Assembly (NCBI RefSeq): GCF_900182745.1
Contig: NZ_FXTY01000003.1
Location: 434,001 to 498,000 of the forward strand
Source: Shimia sagamensis
Lineage (GTDB): Bacteria; Pseudomonadota; Alphaproteobacteria; Rhodobacterales; Rhodobacteraceae
Direction: 5' to 3'
Length of the DNA stretch: 64,000 nt
A model generated the notes under the pieces. That model searched no databases, was not told where the DNA came from, and saw only the letters and a program-made list of their open reading frames with translations. The translations under genes were made by a program, and so were the position numbers. Numbering within the stretch: position 1 is the stretch's first letter; every line of letters begins with the position of its first letter. Positions 53,015 through 60,408 of the stretch are shown in pieces.

Positions 53015-53269
53015 CTAGGTTTTTGCTGCCAGCGCTTCCACTGCAACGGCTGTGCGCCGGGTGTTGTCATAAATGCCGAGTGCCAAATAGAGCATGCCCC
53101 CCATGATCAAGACGTAGATCCCGCCAAAAACCCAGATGGCAAGGCCCGCCAGAAGTCCGCCTTGTGCATTGAACATGGCACCAAAGCCGCTCAGCACGAC
53201 GCCGATCACCATGAGGATGATGATGACGGTGACAATTTTTTCCAAAGAGTTGATAAAGAAATCGCGCAT
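53015..53269 (-). CDS. small two-helix membrane protein inside the paralog array
   Basis: 84 residues. Two hydrophobic segments at about 12-32 (IVTVIIILMVIGVVLSGFG) and 41-66 (LAGLAIWVFGGIYVLIMGGML), with the short N-terminal part (MRDFFINSLEK) and a C-terminal helix with Arg pair (NTRRTAVAVEALAA). No family known to me. It is on the same strand as the six paralogs, between members 1 and 2, and may be a membrane partner, but it may equally be an unrelated neighbour. Confidence 0.7.
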   Translation of the reverse strand: MRDFFINSLEKIVTVIIILMVIGVVLSGFGAMFNAQGGLLAGLAIWVFGGIYVLIMGGMLYLALGIYDNTRRTAVAVEALAAKT

Positions 53270-53342
53270 TAAACTGTTCCCTGTTTGATGAATGGGATCA
53301 GCATGGGCGGATCATTTGCATCTGGCAACAGGCAGGTCTCAT

Positions 53343-53783
53343 TTAAAGCAGATGGCTTTCCTGTCGACAGAAGTCAGGCAAGTGTTGGAGGCCATCTTCA
53401 GGTAAGTTCAGCATGGCCAGCACTTCGGGGTAGCCCTGCACAACGTTGACATAGAACGGGGCGTTGCTGGCGGCGGAGAGGTTTTCATACATGGCCATGG
53501 CAGCCGCGGTGGCCTGTGTTTCGCCTACGAGTACAATCTGAATCGGCTCGGTCACATCGCGGTAGGTTACCAGTGTTTTCTTGGCGTAGGTCATCATCTC
53601 GTCAAAGCCGATGTCCACTTCTGTCACCTGAGACAGGTCGTTCACGGCCGGCATGCCCACGACAAAGTTGGGGTTTTGATGGCGTTGGATTTGTTCGTCA
53701 AAAAGATCCTGGATCGTCACGCATCCCAAATAGACGTTATGCACGATATTGAGTTCGGGGATGACTGAAACGCTGACCGGCAA
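53343..53783 (-). CDS. STAS/SpoIIAA-like small protein, array member 2
   Basis: 146 residues if it starts at the TTG at 53783. This start has the same AAAAAGGAT ribosome site as member 1 and gives the same length and the same LPV/MPV opening; the open frame further up to 53891 is not conserved. It aligns over its whole length with member 1: SVSVIPELNIVHNVYLGCVT, GFDEMMTYAKKT, IQIVLVGETQ, VVQGYPEVLAMLNLP and FCRQESHLL. The pair looks like the most recent duplication of this branch. Function unknown. Confidence 0.75.
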   Translation of the reverse strand: MPVSVSVIPELNIVHNVYLGCVTIQDLFDEQIQRHQNPNFVVGMPAVNDLSQVTEVDIGFDEMMTYAKKTLVTYRDVTEPIQIVLVGETQATAAAMAMYENLSAASNAPFYVNVVQGYPEVLAMLNLPEDGLQHLPDFCRQESHLL

Positions 53784-53897
53784 CAAATAAATCCTTTTTG
53801 GAAGTTTGCGGCGCATTGGATACAATTTCAAGTATCGCTCATCACAAGATCGGGAGCGGTTAGCTGAAGTTGGGCGACTGGAAGTGTCCAAATGGCC

Positions 53898-54344
53898 TTA
53901 GGAGGACAGGTGGGTGAGCAAATGGGCTTCGGTCTGACAGTCCTCAGGGAAGAGGCCGATGCTCTCAGAGGGAAGATCCAAGAGCGCCAAAACCTCAGGG
54001 TATCCAGCCACTTGCTGGAGCACGTACGGTACCGAGATTGCGCTGGCCAAACCGGAATAGAGGTCGATACCAGCTTGCATTTGGTGAGGCGTGCCAACCA
54101 CCAGCAAGGGAGTTTCACGCATCACTTTTGTTTGTTGTTCTCTGGATCTTGTGATGAAATTGCGCATCTCGCCAAATCCGATGTCGTAGCCGGAGACACG
54201 TGAAACGTCGGCAACCTCAGCCATGTCAAAGTGGTAAAGCGGGTGGTCGTAGCTGTTGATCTGTGGGTCGTCGACCGTGATGTTCCCGGAATAGACGTAG
54301 TGCACGAGGCTGAGCGCGGGAATGACTTCAAATGTAACCGGCAT
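53898..54344 (-). CDS. STAS/SpoIIAA-like small protein, array member 3
   Basis: 148 residues from the ATG at 54344 (AAGGAT eight bases upstream). Family pattern: VIPALSLVHYVYSGNITV, GYDIGFGEMRNFITRSRE, LLVVGTPHQ, VAGYPEVLALLDLP and FPEDCQTEAHLL. It combines features of members 1-2 (the opening) and members 4-5 (the ending LFPEDCQ.E.HLL), so it is an intermediate in the family. The part after VTVDD is shorter by about four residues than in the others. Confidence 0.75.
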   Translation of the reverse strand: MPVTFEVIPALSLVHYVYSGNITVDDPQINSYDHPLYHFDMAEVADVSRVSGYDIGFGEMRNFITRSREQQTKVMRETPLLVVGTPHQMQAGIDLYSGLASAISVPYVLQQVAGYPEVLALLDLPSESIGLFPEDCQTEAHLLTHLSS

Positions 54345-54434
54345 CAAAAAATATCCTTAGGGGCCACGTGAATATTTGTGTGGCCGCACCAGACATGATT
54401 GAAAATTTCAGGGGTAGTCGTCAACCTTACGGTG

Positions 54435-54890
54435 TTAGCAGGACCGACGGCTGAGTAGGTGGGCCTCAGATTGGCAATCTTCGGGGAAGAGTTTGATGGT
54501 GTCTCGGGGAAGATCCAGAATGGCGAGGATGTCGGGGAAACCTTGCAGGATGTGCACACTGGCCAAGCCGTCTTCCACTTCAGAGAGCGACCGGAACATT
54601 TCCGCCAGCCAATTGCTTTGCTCGGTGCTGCATACGATGAAGATGAACACCGCTTCGCCACGCTCTTTGTGGCGTTTTTGGATATTGGCGGTGAACGTCT
54701 GCATTTCGTTAAAGCCAACGTCAAAATCGTCAAGGCTACGCATATCCAAAACCATATGCATGCCCGGGTAGAAGTCCGGATTGCCATGTAAGGTTTGAGA
54801 AGAGGCGGCAAATTCGTCTAAGGTGACGCGCCCTGAGAACCGGCTGTAAACAAGCGGAGCGGGGCTTAGAATTTGAACTTCGATAGTCAT
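54435..54890 (-). CDS. STAS/SpoIIAA-like small protein, array member 4
   Basis: 151 residues from the ATG at 54890; another ATG lies 6 nt upstream, but the ribosome-site GGA fits the inner one. Aligned without gaps, it shares about 90 of 151 residues (60 percent) with member 5. Shared parts include LSPAPL.Y.RFSG, TFDxD-like strand SDDFDVGFNEMQTF-type, IFIVCSTEQSNWLAEMF and the end LFPEDCQSEAHLL. A hairpin AAGATG / CATCTT sits in the 5' leader (54900-54918), just before the ribosome site. Function unknown. Confidence 0.75.
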   Translation of the reverse strand: MTIEVQILSPAPLVYSRFSGRVTLDEFAASSQTLHGNPDFYPGMHMVLDMRSLDDFDVGFNEMQTFTANIQKRHKERGEAVFIFIVCSTEQSNWLAEMFRSLSEVEDGLASVHILQGFPDILAILDLPRDTIKLFPEDCQSEAHLLSRRSC

Positions 54891-55005
54891 GGTCATTCCA
54901 AGATGAAGAGAACATCTTTGTGGGTCAAGTGTCGTGTGGTGTTGTTTTTCTGGCGTAATGTCTGGGCTGGCAAAAGCCGGCAGTGGTTTGCGCTTTTCAG
55001 CAAGG

Positions 55006-55461
55006 TTAGGAACTGAGGCGGTTCAGCAGGTGGGACTCGGTTTGGCAATCCTCTGGAAACAAGGACAGGGTTTCCGCTGGGAGATCAAGCAGGGCGAGGA
55101 TTTCTGGAAAGCCGTGCAAGATTTCAACGCTGGCCATGCCGGGGGCGAGATCGGCCAATGCACGGAACATTTCGGCCAACCACCGGCCTTGTTCGCTGCT
55201 ACAGACAATAAAGATGTGCACCGGTGCGCCACGGTCGCGATGACGGTTTTGTGTCAGGGCCGCGAATTCTTTCATCTGGTCAAAACCAATGTCAAAATCG
55301 GTGACATCCAGCATGTCGACCACAGTGTGGGTGCCGGGGACAAAGGCAGGATCGGCGTGCAGTGCCAAGGAGGAGGAGGTGAGTTCGTCCATGGTGACGT
55401 GGCCGGAAAACCGGCGGTAGGCCAGGGGCGCGGGACTTAGAATTTTGTTCTCAATCGGCAT
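55006..55461 (-). CDS. STAS/SpoIIAA-like small protein, array member 5
   Basis: 151 residues from the ATG at 55461, whose upstream AAGGAT matches the other members. Opening MPIENKILSPAPLAYRRFSG, then the conserved TVVDMLDVTDFDIGFDQMKE segment, VHIFIVCSSEQGRWLAEMF, and the end ILALLDLP, LFPEDCQTESHLL. Closest sibling member 4. The IVCS segment with Ser-Glu-Gln is where a STAS-type protein would carry its phosphoacceptor, but the position is not a clean STAS Ser. Function unknown. Confidence 0.75.
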   Translation of the reverse strand: MPIENKILSPAPLAYRRFSGHVTMDELTSSSLALHADPAFVPGTHTVVDMLDVTDFDIGFDQMKEFAALTQNRHRDRGAPVHIFIVCSSEQGRWLAEMFRALADLAPGMASVEILHGFPEILALLDLPAETLSLFPEDCQTESHLLNRLSS

Positions 55462-55487
55462 GAGCATCCTTGGTCGTTTGGTCCATG

Positions 55488-55604
55488 CCTGTGCGAAACA
55501 CAGGTGTTACAGCATGAAATGAACCCGTCTGGGGATCAAGTGACGCCTGCGTCACTGTGGCGTTTGTTGGCATCACTTCAAGATAACATTCCAATTATGG
55601 AATG
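55488..55604. promoter_or_regulatory. three palindromes in the gap between array members 5 and 6
   Basis: CCTGTG / CACAGG (55488-55504), GTGACGC-CT-GCGTCAC (55540-55555) and CATTCC-AATTAT-GGAATG (55587-55604). The last lies 25 nt past the member 6 stop and could be its terminator; the middle one looks like an operator for member 5. Confidence 0.5.
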
Positions 55605-55628
55605 CAATGGATGGAGTGCAAGAAGACG

Positions 55629-56069
55629 TCAGAGCAAGTAGGCTTCGTCCAGGCAGTGGGCCGGAAACTCTGCGATTTGTTCTTTAGAGAAATCCAATGC
55701 CGTAAAAATCTCCGGATAGCCCGGCATCACATTGATATTAACCGTACTGCCCATGGATTCCGCAAAGGCGATATACATATCCGCCATAGAAAACCCGAGT
55801 TCGTTTTGATCTAGCAAAAACAGGTTCAACGGATTGGGGTTGGCATTGTGAAACACCGTGTAAACCTTGGTGAACTCCAGCATATCGTCGTATCCGGCCT
55901 GCATGTCCGTGATACCGCGGAAATCCCCAATTTCAGGCATGCCGCGGATGTAATCCGGACGATGATACATACCATTTAAAGCTGCCCAAAGCTGACCCGG
56001 CTCCACGGTGTCGTGAAGTTGAACATGCAGAACCGAAGCTTTTGGCAAGAGTTTGGCTTTGACAGGCAA
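55629..56069 (-). CDS. STAS/SpoIIAA-like small protein, array member 6
   Basis: 146 residues, most divergent member and first in transcription order. The start is the TTG at 56069 with AGAAGGG upstream; it gives the same MPV opening as the siblings. Family features are weaker but clear: LHVQLHDTVEPGQLWAAL, PDYIRGMPEIGDFRGITD, GYDDMLEFTKVYT, LFLLDQNELG and the end VMPGYPEIFTALDFS with EFPAHCLDEAYLL. No signal, membrane segment or catalytic motif. Function unknown. Confidence 0.72.
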   Translation of the reverse strand: MPVKAKLLPKASVLHVQLHDTVEPGQLWAALNGMYHRPDYIRGMPEIGDFRGITDMQAGYDDMLEFTKVYTVFHNANPNPLNLFLLDQNELGFSMADMYIAFAESMGSTVNINVMPGYPEIFTALDFSKEQIAEFPAHCLDEAYLL

Positions 56070-56145
56070 GCTGGACCCTTCTGGTATTCGCGCGCGTATG
56101 TGTCCTGTCAGAATGCGGGAAAGGTTAACGAGCCGTCAAGAGGGG

Positions 56146-56172
56146 AGCCGCGCGCCTTTGGGGCGCACGGCT
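56146..56172 (-). terminator. hairpin after mdeB
   Basis: Interrupted stem AGCCG-GCGCC / GGCGC-CGGCT just past the mdeB stop. No T run follows, so it may be a weak terminator or RNA end stabiliser. Confidence 0.45.
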
Positions 56173-56177
56173 TGGTG

Positions 56178-58550
56178 TTAGGCTAGGGGTTGCAGGCGGC
56201 GGCCTGAGGTGAGCGCGTTGATACGGGACACGATGGTTTCGGCGTCCAAGCCGTGGTGGCGATAAAGATCGCCAATGGTGCCGGTTTGGCCAAAGTGCTC
56301 CACACCAAGCGGCAGGGTTTGGTGGCCCTGCACCGCGCCTAGCCAGCTGAGGCTGGCGGGGTGGCCGTCGATCACCGTCAACAGGCGGCAATGCGGCGGC
56401 AGCTCACCCAACAGCCGCTCGATGTGGCTTTGGGCCGACATTTGCCCGCGCGCACGGGCGCGTTGGGCGGCGGTCCAGCCGGCGTTGAGGCGGTCGGCGG
56501 AGGTGACGGCCAACACGCCAATGTCACGGCGGTCATTGGCAATTTGACCGGCGGCTTTGATCGCCTCAGGCGCGACAGAACCTTGATAGGCAATCACAAC
56601 TTCGCAGTTCGGGCCGGGTTTGCGCAGCCAGTAAGCGCCATCAATGGCGCCTTGTTTGAAAGCGTCATCATGACGCTTGCCGGGCTGCTCGATGGGGTTG
56701 GTGGTTAGGCGCAGATAGACAGAGCCGCCGGTTTCGTCGCGCAGCCATGTGCGCTCATCCGGGTCGCCCTCGCCGTCGCGTTGCAGGTAGTCAAAGGCCC
56801 ATTCCATGATCACGGCCAGTTCGTCCGCAAAGGCGGGTTCAAAGGAGGCCAAACCGTCCTGAGACATGCCGATCAAGGGCGAGGCGATGGATTGGTGCGC
56901 GCCACCTTCGGGGGCGAGTGTCACGCCAGACGGGGTGCCGACCAGCAAGAAGCGGGCGTCTTGGTAGCAGGCGTAGTTGAGCGCATCGAGGCCGCGGGAG
57001 ACAAAGGGGTCATACACCGTGCCGATGGGAATGAGCCGTTTGCCAAACAGGGAATGGGAGAGGCCTGCCGCGCCCAAGAGCAGCATCAGGTTCATCTCAG
57101 CTATGCCCAGCTCGATGTGCTGGCCTTCGGGGGTGAACTCCCATTTTGCGGTGGAGGGAATGCGGTGCTCGATGAAGGCGTCTGCTTGGGCTTCGCGTGC
57201 AAAGAGTTTGCGGCGGTTGACCCATGGGCCGAGGTTGGTGGTGCCGGTCACGTCTGGTGAAGTGGTCACGATGCGCGCGGCAAGGTCGCTGTCGCCTTTG
57301 GAGAGATCGTCGAGGACCTTGCCAAAGGCCATTTGCGTGCTGGTCTCGCGGTCGCTGTCGAGAGCGATGGCCGGAACAGGCAGTTTGGCGTCGGAGAAGC
57401 GGCGCGGGCCTTGGGCAAAGAAAGGTACTTCAGAGAGGAAATCGCGCAGGGCAGTGGGGTCGGTGACGGTGGCCATCGGCTCCCATTCCTGACCTTCGGC
57501 CACACCCATGTGTTTTTGCCACGTGGCCATCTGCGTCTTGTTCATCAACCCGCCGTGGTTGTCTTTGTGACCGGCGATGGGCGTGCCCCAGCCTTTGATG
57601 GTGTAGGCAAGGAAACAGGTCGGGCGGTCGTGGTCGATGGCGGCAAAGGTCTCAGCCATGGTTTCCACGCAGTTGCCGCCGAGGTTTTCCATCAACTCGG
57701 CCAGTTCGTCGTCGCTGCGCCGCTCCAGCAGTGCGGTGACATCGCCTTGGTCGCCGAGATCGTCCATCAGGTGTCTGCGCCAGACTGCGCCGCCCATGAA
57801 GGTCAGGGCGGAATAGTCTTGGTTGGGGCAGTTGTCGATCCAGTCGCGCAACTTGTCGCCGCCGGGTTCCGCGAAGGCTGCGCGTTGCAGGGCGCCGTAT
57901 TTTACGCGCACCACATCCCAGCCGAAGGCGTCAAAGATCTTTTCAACCCGTTCAAACAGGCCTTCGCGCACAATGCCGTCCAAGGATTGGCGGTTGTAGT
58001 CGATGATCCACCAAGTGTTGCGCAGGTCGTTTTTCCAGCCTTCCTGCAAGGCCTCATAAACGTTGCCTTCGTCCAACTCTGCATCGCCCACCAGCGCGAC
58101 CATCCGGCCTTGCGGGGCGTCCGCGCCCCAGGCTTTGGCAGTGATGTAGTCCTGAATGAGGGAGGCAAAAGAGGTGATCGCGACGCCAAGGCCGACGGAG
58201 CCGGTGGAGAAATCCACATCGTCAATATCTTTGGTTCGGCTGGGGTAGCTTTGCACGCCGCCAAAACCGCGGAAGTTTTCCATCTTCTCACGTGTCTGAT
58301 TGCCCATCAGATATTGCATGGCGTGGAAAATCGGCGAGGCGTGCGGTTTCACGGCAACCCGGTCTTCGGGCTTAAGCGTGGCAAAGTAGAGCGCGGTCAT
58401 GATCGAGACCATGGAGGCCGACGACGCCTGATGGCCGCCGATCTTGATGCCGTCTTCTTTGGCGCGGATGTGATTGGCGTTGTGGATCATCCAATGGGAC
58501 AGCCACAGCAGGCGTTGTTCGATGGTCTTCAGGTGCTGGGTGTCGGTCAT
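56178..58550 (-). CDS. mdeB: homodimeric E1-type 2-oxoacid dehydrogenase (MdeB-like)
   Basis: Thiamine diphosphate enzyme of 790 residues of the AceE/transketolase-like type. TPP/metal motif GDAELDEGNVYEALQEGW with the partner Asn in DYNRQSLDG (about residues 155-200); the N-terminal KIGGHQASSAS and TALYFATL are as in AceE; the pyrimidine domain has the catalytic Glu in HIELGIAEMNLMLLLGAAG, and the C-terminal domain has HCRLLTVIDGHPASL. In Pseudomonas putida the mdeB product next to methionine gamma-lyase is such an E1 that uses 2-oxobutyrate. The neighbouring mdeA gene supports the same role. It needs E2/E3 from elsewhere. Alternative: a plain transketolase-like or pyruvate E1. Confidence 0.82.
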   Translation of the reverse strand: MTDTQHLKTIEQRLLWLSHWMIHNANHIRAKEDGIKIGGHQASSASMVSIMTALYFATLKPEDRVAVKPHASPIFHAMQYLMGNQTREKMENFRGFGGVQSYPSRTKDIDDVDFSTGSVGLGVAITSFASLIQDYITAKAWGADAPQGRMVALVGDAELDEGNVYEALQEGWKNDLRNTWWIIDYNRQSLDGIVREGLFERVEKIFDAFGWDVVRVKYGALQRAAFAEPGGDKLRDWIDNCPNQDYSALTFMGGAVWRRHLMDDLGDQGDVTALLERRSDDELAELMENLGGNCVETMAETFAAIDHDRPTCFLAYTIKGWGTPIAGHKDNHGGLMNKTQMATWQKHMGVAEGQEWEPMATVTDPTALRDFLSEVPFFAQGPRRFSDAKLPVPAIALDSDRETSTQMAFGKVLDDLSKGDSDLAARIVTTSPDVTGTTNLGPWVNRRKLFAREAQADAFIEHRIPSTAKWEFTPEGQHIELGIAEMNLMLLLGAAGLSHSLFGKRLIPIGTVYDPFVSRGLDALNYACYQDARFLLVGTPSGVTLAPEGGAHQSIASPLIGMSQDGLASFEPAFADELAVIMEWAFDYLQRDGEGDPDERTWLRDETGGSVYLRLTTNPIEQPGKRHDDAFKQGAIDGAYWLRKPGPNCEVVIAYQGSVAPEAIKAAGQIANDRRDIGVLAVTSADRLNAGWTAAQRARARGQMSAQSHIERLLGELPPHCRLLTVIDGHPASLSWLGAVQGHQTLPLGVEHFGQTGTIGDLYRHHGLDAETIVSRINALTSGRRLQPLA

Positions 58551-58582
58551 TGTCTGACTCCGGTGGGCAATAGAGGAGGGTG

Positions 58583-58611
58583 GCCTTGGCATGAGTGTAT
58601 CACGCCAAGGC
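58583..58611. promoter_or_regulatory. inverted repeat between mdeA and mdeB
   Basis: GCCTTGGC / GCCAAGGC, 8-bp arms 13 nt apart. The inner TTGGC / GCCAA resembles the arms of the palindrome in front of mdeR (59925-59941). It may be a processing hairpin, partial terminator, or a second regulator site. Confidence 0.5.
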
Positions 58612-58619
58612 AGATGGGT

Positions 58620-59834
58620 TTACTCAGCCGCGATGCGGGTGGGCAGGGCGTCGAGGGCGGCGGAGAGATCTGCGAGGATGTCTTCGACTTCCTCAAGACC
58701 CACCGACAGGCGCACGAGGCCTTCGGTGATGTTGTGCGCGGCGCGCTCTTCTGGCGTGTAGGTGGAATGCGTCATGGAGGCCGGATGCTGGATCAGGCTC
58801 TCGGCGTCGCCCAAAGACACGGCGCGCTGGATGAGCGTGAGGTTGTTCATCAGGGCGATGCCCGCGTCGTGGCCTTCGACCAGTTCAAAGGCAATCATTG
58901 CGCCTGGCTTGTCCATCTGGCGGGTGGCCAGATCGTGCTGTGGGAAGCTTTTCAGGCCGGGGAAAGACACGGAGGCAATGGCCGGGTGGCTCTCGAGCCA
59001 TTCTGCGACGGTGATGGCAGATTGCACGTGACGGTCCAGACGCAGGGCGAGGGTTTTCAGGCCGCGCAGGATCAGCATGGCATTAAACGGTGCCATCACT
59101 GCGCCGGTCATGTCTTTCATGCCAACAAGGCGGATGTCGGTGATTTGTTCGACGGTGCCCACCACCAGACCGGCAACAACGTCACCATGCCCACCGAGGT
59201 ATTTGGTAGCGGAGTGCAGCACGATGTCGGCCCCCAGCTCGATCGGGCGGGTCAGATACGGCGTGGCATAGGTGTTGTCGACCACCACGGTGGCGTCCAC
59301 GCTGTGCGCGATCTCGGAGGCGGCGGCGATGTCGACCAGACGCATGTTGGGGTTGGCTGGGGTTTCAAAATAGACCACGCGGGTTTTGTCAGAGACAGCT
59401 TTGCGTAGGTTTTCGATGTTGGTCATGTCGACGTGGGTGATGGTCACGCCCCATTTGGCCAGACCATGCTGCATGAAGGCAAAGGTGCAGCCGTAGAGGG
59501 TTTTGTCGACAATGAGTTCGTCGCCAGGAGAGAGCAAGGTCCAGAGCGTGGCGGTGATGCCGCCCATGCCGGAAGCCAAGGCCAGGCCAGCTTCGGCGCC
59601 TTCAAGTGTGGCGATGCGTTGCTCCAGCAGGTCGCAGGTTGGGTTGGAGATGCGGGAATAGATGTGACCCACACGATCTCCGGCAAACATCTCGCCACCG
59701 GCCTGTGCGGTTTCAAAGGTGAAGGTGGAGGTCAGGTGCAAAGGTGGGGTCAGCGCGCCTTCGTTCTCTTGCGGATCATAAGCGTGGTGAATGGCACGGG
59801 TGGCGAAGCCTTGCGGTGCGTTGCGTTTTGTCAT
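58620..59834 (-). CDS. mdeA: methionine gamma-lyase
   Basis: PLP enzyme of 404 residues that splits methionine to methanethiol, ammonia and 2-oxobutyrate. The Cys/Met-metabolism fold is clear: YSRISNPTCDLLEQRIATLE, the PLP-stacking Tyr and the special Cys in TLYGCTFAF (the Cys that marks methionine gamma-lyases), ATVVVDNTYATPYLTRP with the PLP Asp, and the PLP Lys in HSATKYLGGHGDVV. The Cys is usually absent in cystathionine lyases, which makes the call specific. Downstream mdeB can take the 2-oxobutyrate; the regulator mdeR is divergent. In marine roseobacters this would be a source of methanethiol. Confidence 0.92.
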   Translation of the reverse strand: MTKRNAPQGFATRAIHHAYDPQENEGALTPPLHLTSTFTFETAQAGGEMFAGDRVGHIYSRISNPTCDLLEQRIATLEGAEAGLALASGMGGITATLWTLLSPGDELIVDKTLYGCTFAFMQHGLAKWGVTITHVDMTNIENLRKAVSDKTRVVYFETPANPNMRLVDIAAASEIAHSVDATVVVDNTYATPYLTRPIELGADIVLHSATKYLGGHGDVVAGLVVGTVEQITDIRLVGMKDMTGAVMAPFNAMLILRGLKTLALRLDRHVQSAITVAEWLESHPAIASVSFPGLKSFPQHDLATRQMDKPGAMIAFELVEGHDAGIALMNNLTLIQRAVSLGDAESLIQHPASMTHSTYTPEERAAHNITEGLVRLSVGLEEVEDILADLSAALDALPTRIAAE

Positions 59835-59894
59835 GAGAGGGTCCTCGCGTGAAGCTGTTTGGGGTCAGTTTGGGCGAGGATGTCGGGCATGTGA

Positions 59895-59923
59895 TTGCGA
59901 AAAATAGCTCGATTGGTTAGAAT
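59895..59923 (+). promoter_or_regulatory. sigma-70-type promoter of mdeR
   Basis: TTGCGA (-35), 17-bp spacer, TAGAAT (-10). The predicted start point, about 7 nt on, falls inside the palindrome at 59925-59941. Confidence 0.6.
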
Positions 59924-59924
59924 G

Positions 59925-59941
59925 TTGGCATAATCTGCCAA
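59925..59941. promoter_or_regulatory. candidate MdeR operator
   Basis: Perfect inverted repeat TTGGCA-TAATC-TGCCAA between promoter and start codon of mdeR, well placed to block transcription when bound by MdeR. Confidence 0.65.
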
Positions 59942-59952
59942 GGAGTCGCGGA

Positions 59953-60408
59953 GTGGATGCCAAAGATCGTCAGATCATTCGGGCTTTGCAGGCCAATGGG
60001 CGTATGACCAACCAAGATTTGGCGGAGGCGGTGAATCTGTCGCCAAGCCCGTGTTTGCGGCGGTTGCGCAATCTGGAGACCTCTGGCGCGATCACCGGCT
60101 ATGGCGCGGAGGTGGATGCGAAGGCTTACGGGCTGCCAGTGACGGTGTTTGTGCGTATCAAGCTGGAGCGGCACAATGAAGAAGATGTGCAGCGGTTCGA
60201 GCGGGCCGTGATGCGCATTGAGGAGGTGCTGGAGTGCCACATTTTGACCGGAGCCACAGACTATCAGCTGCGGGTGGTCGTCAGCGATTTGGAGGCGTAC
60301 GAGCATTTTGTGCGCGCGCGCATCCATCCGATTGGTGGGATTTCGAGCATTGATACGACGTTTGTCTATGGCACTGTGAAAAAGACGGCGGTCTTTCCAG
60401 CTTTATAA
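59953..60408 (+). CDS. mdeR: Lrp/AsnC family regulator of methionine breakdown
   Basis: 151 residues. N-terminal helix-turn-helix (about 1-45, DAKDRQIIRALQANG, LAEAVNLSPSPCLRRLRNLE) and C-terminal RAM domain (about 65-140). The GTG at 59953 has AAGGAG. It is divergent from mdeA-mdeB exactly as MdeR, an Lrp-type protein, is in Pseudomonas, so the same role, answering to methionine or a product, is likely. Ends 6 nt into the convergent uxuA gene. Confidence 0.85.
   Translation: MDAKDRQIIRALQANGRMTNQDLAEAVNLSPSPCLRRLRNLETSGAITGYGAEVDAKAYGLPVTVFVRIKLERHNEEDVQRFERAVMRIEEVLECHILTGATDYQLRVVVSDLEAYEHFVRARIHPIGGISSIDTTFVYGTVKKTAVFPAL

Noticed and set aside
57333-59408. 691-codon plus-strand open frame opposite mdeA and mdeB
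   Set aside because: It is the antisense of two genes with complete family motifs; the translated product is Gly/His/Val-rich without domains. It arises from GC-rich codon bias.
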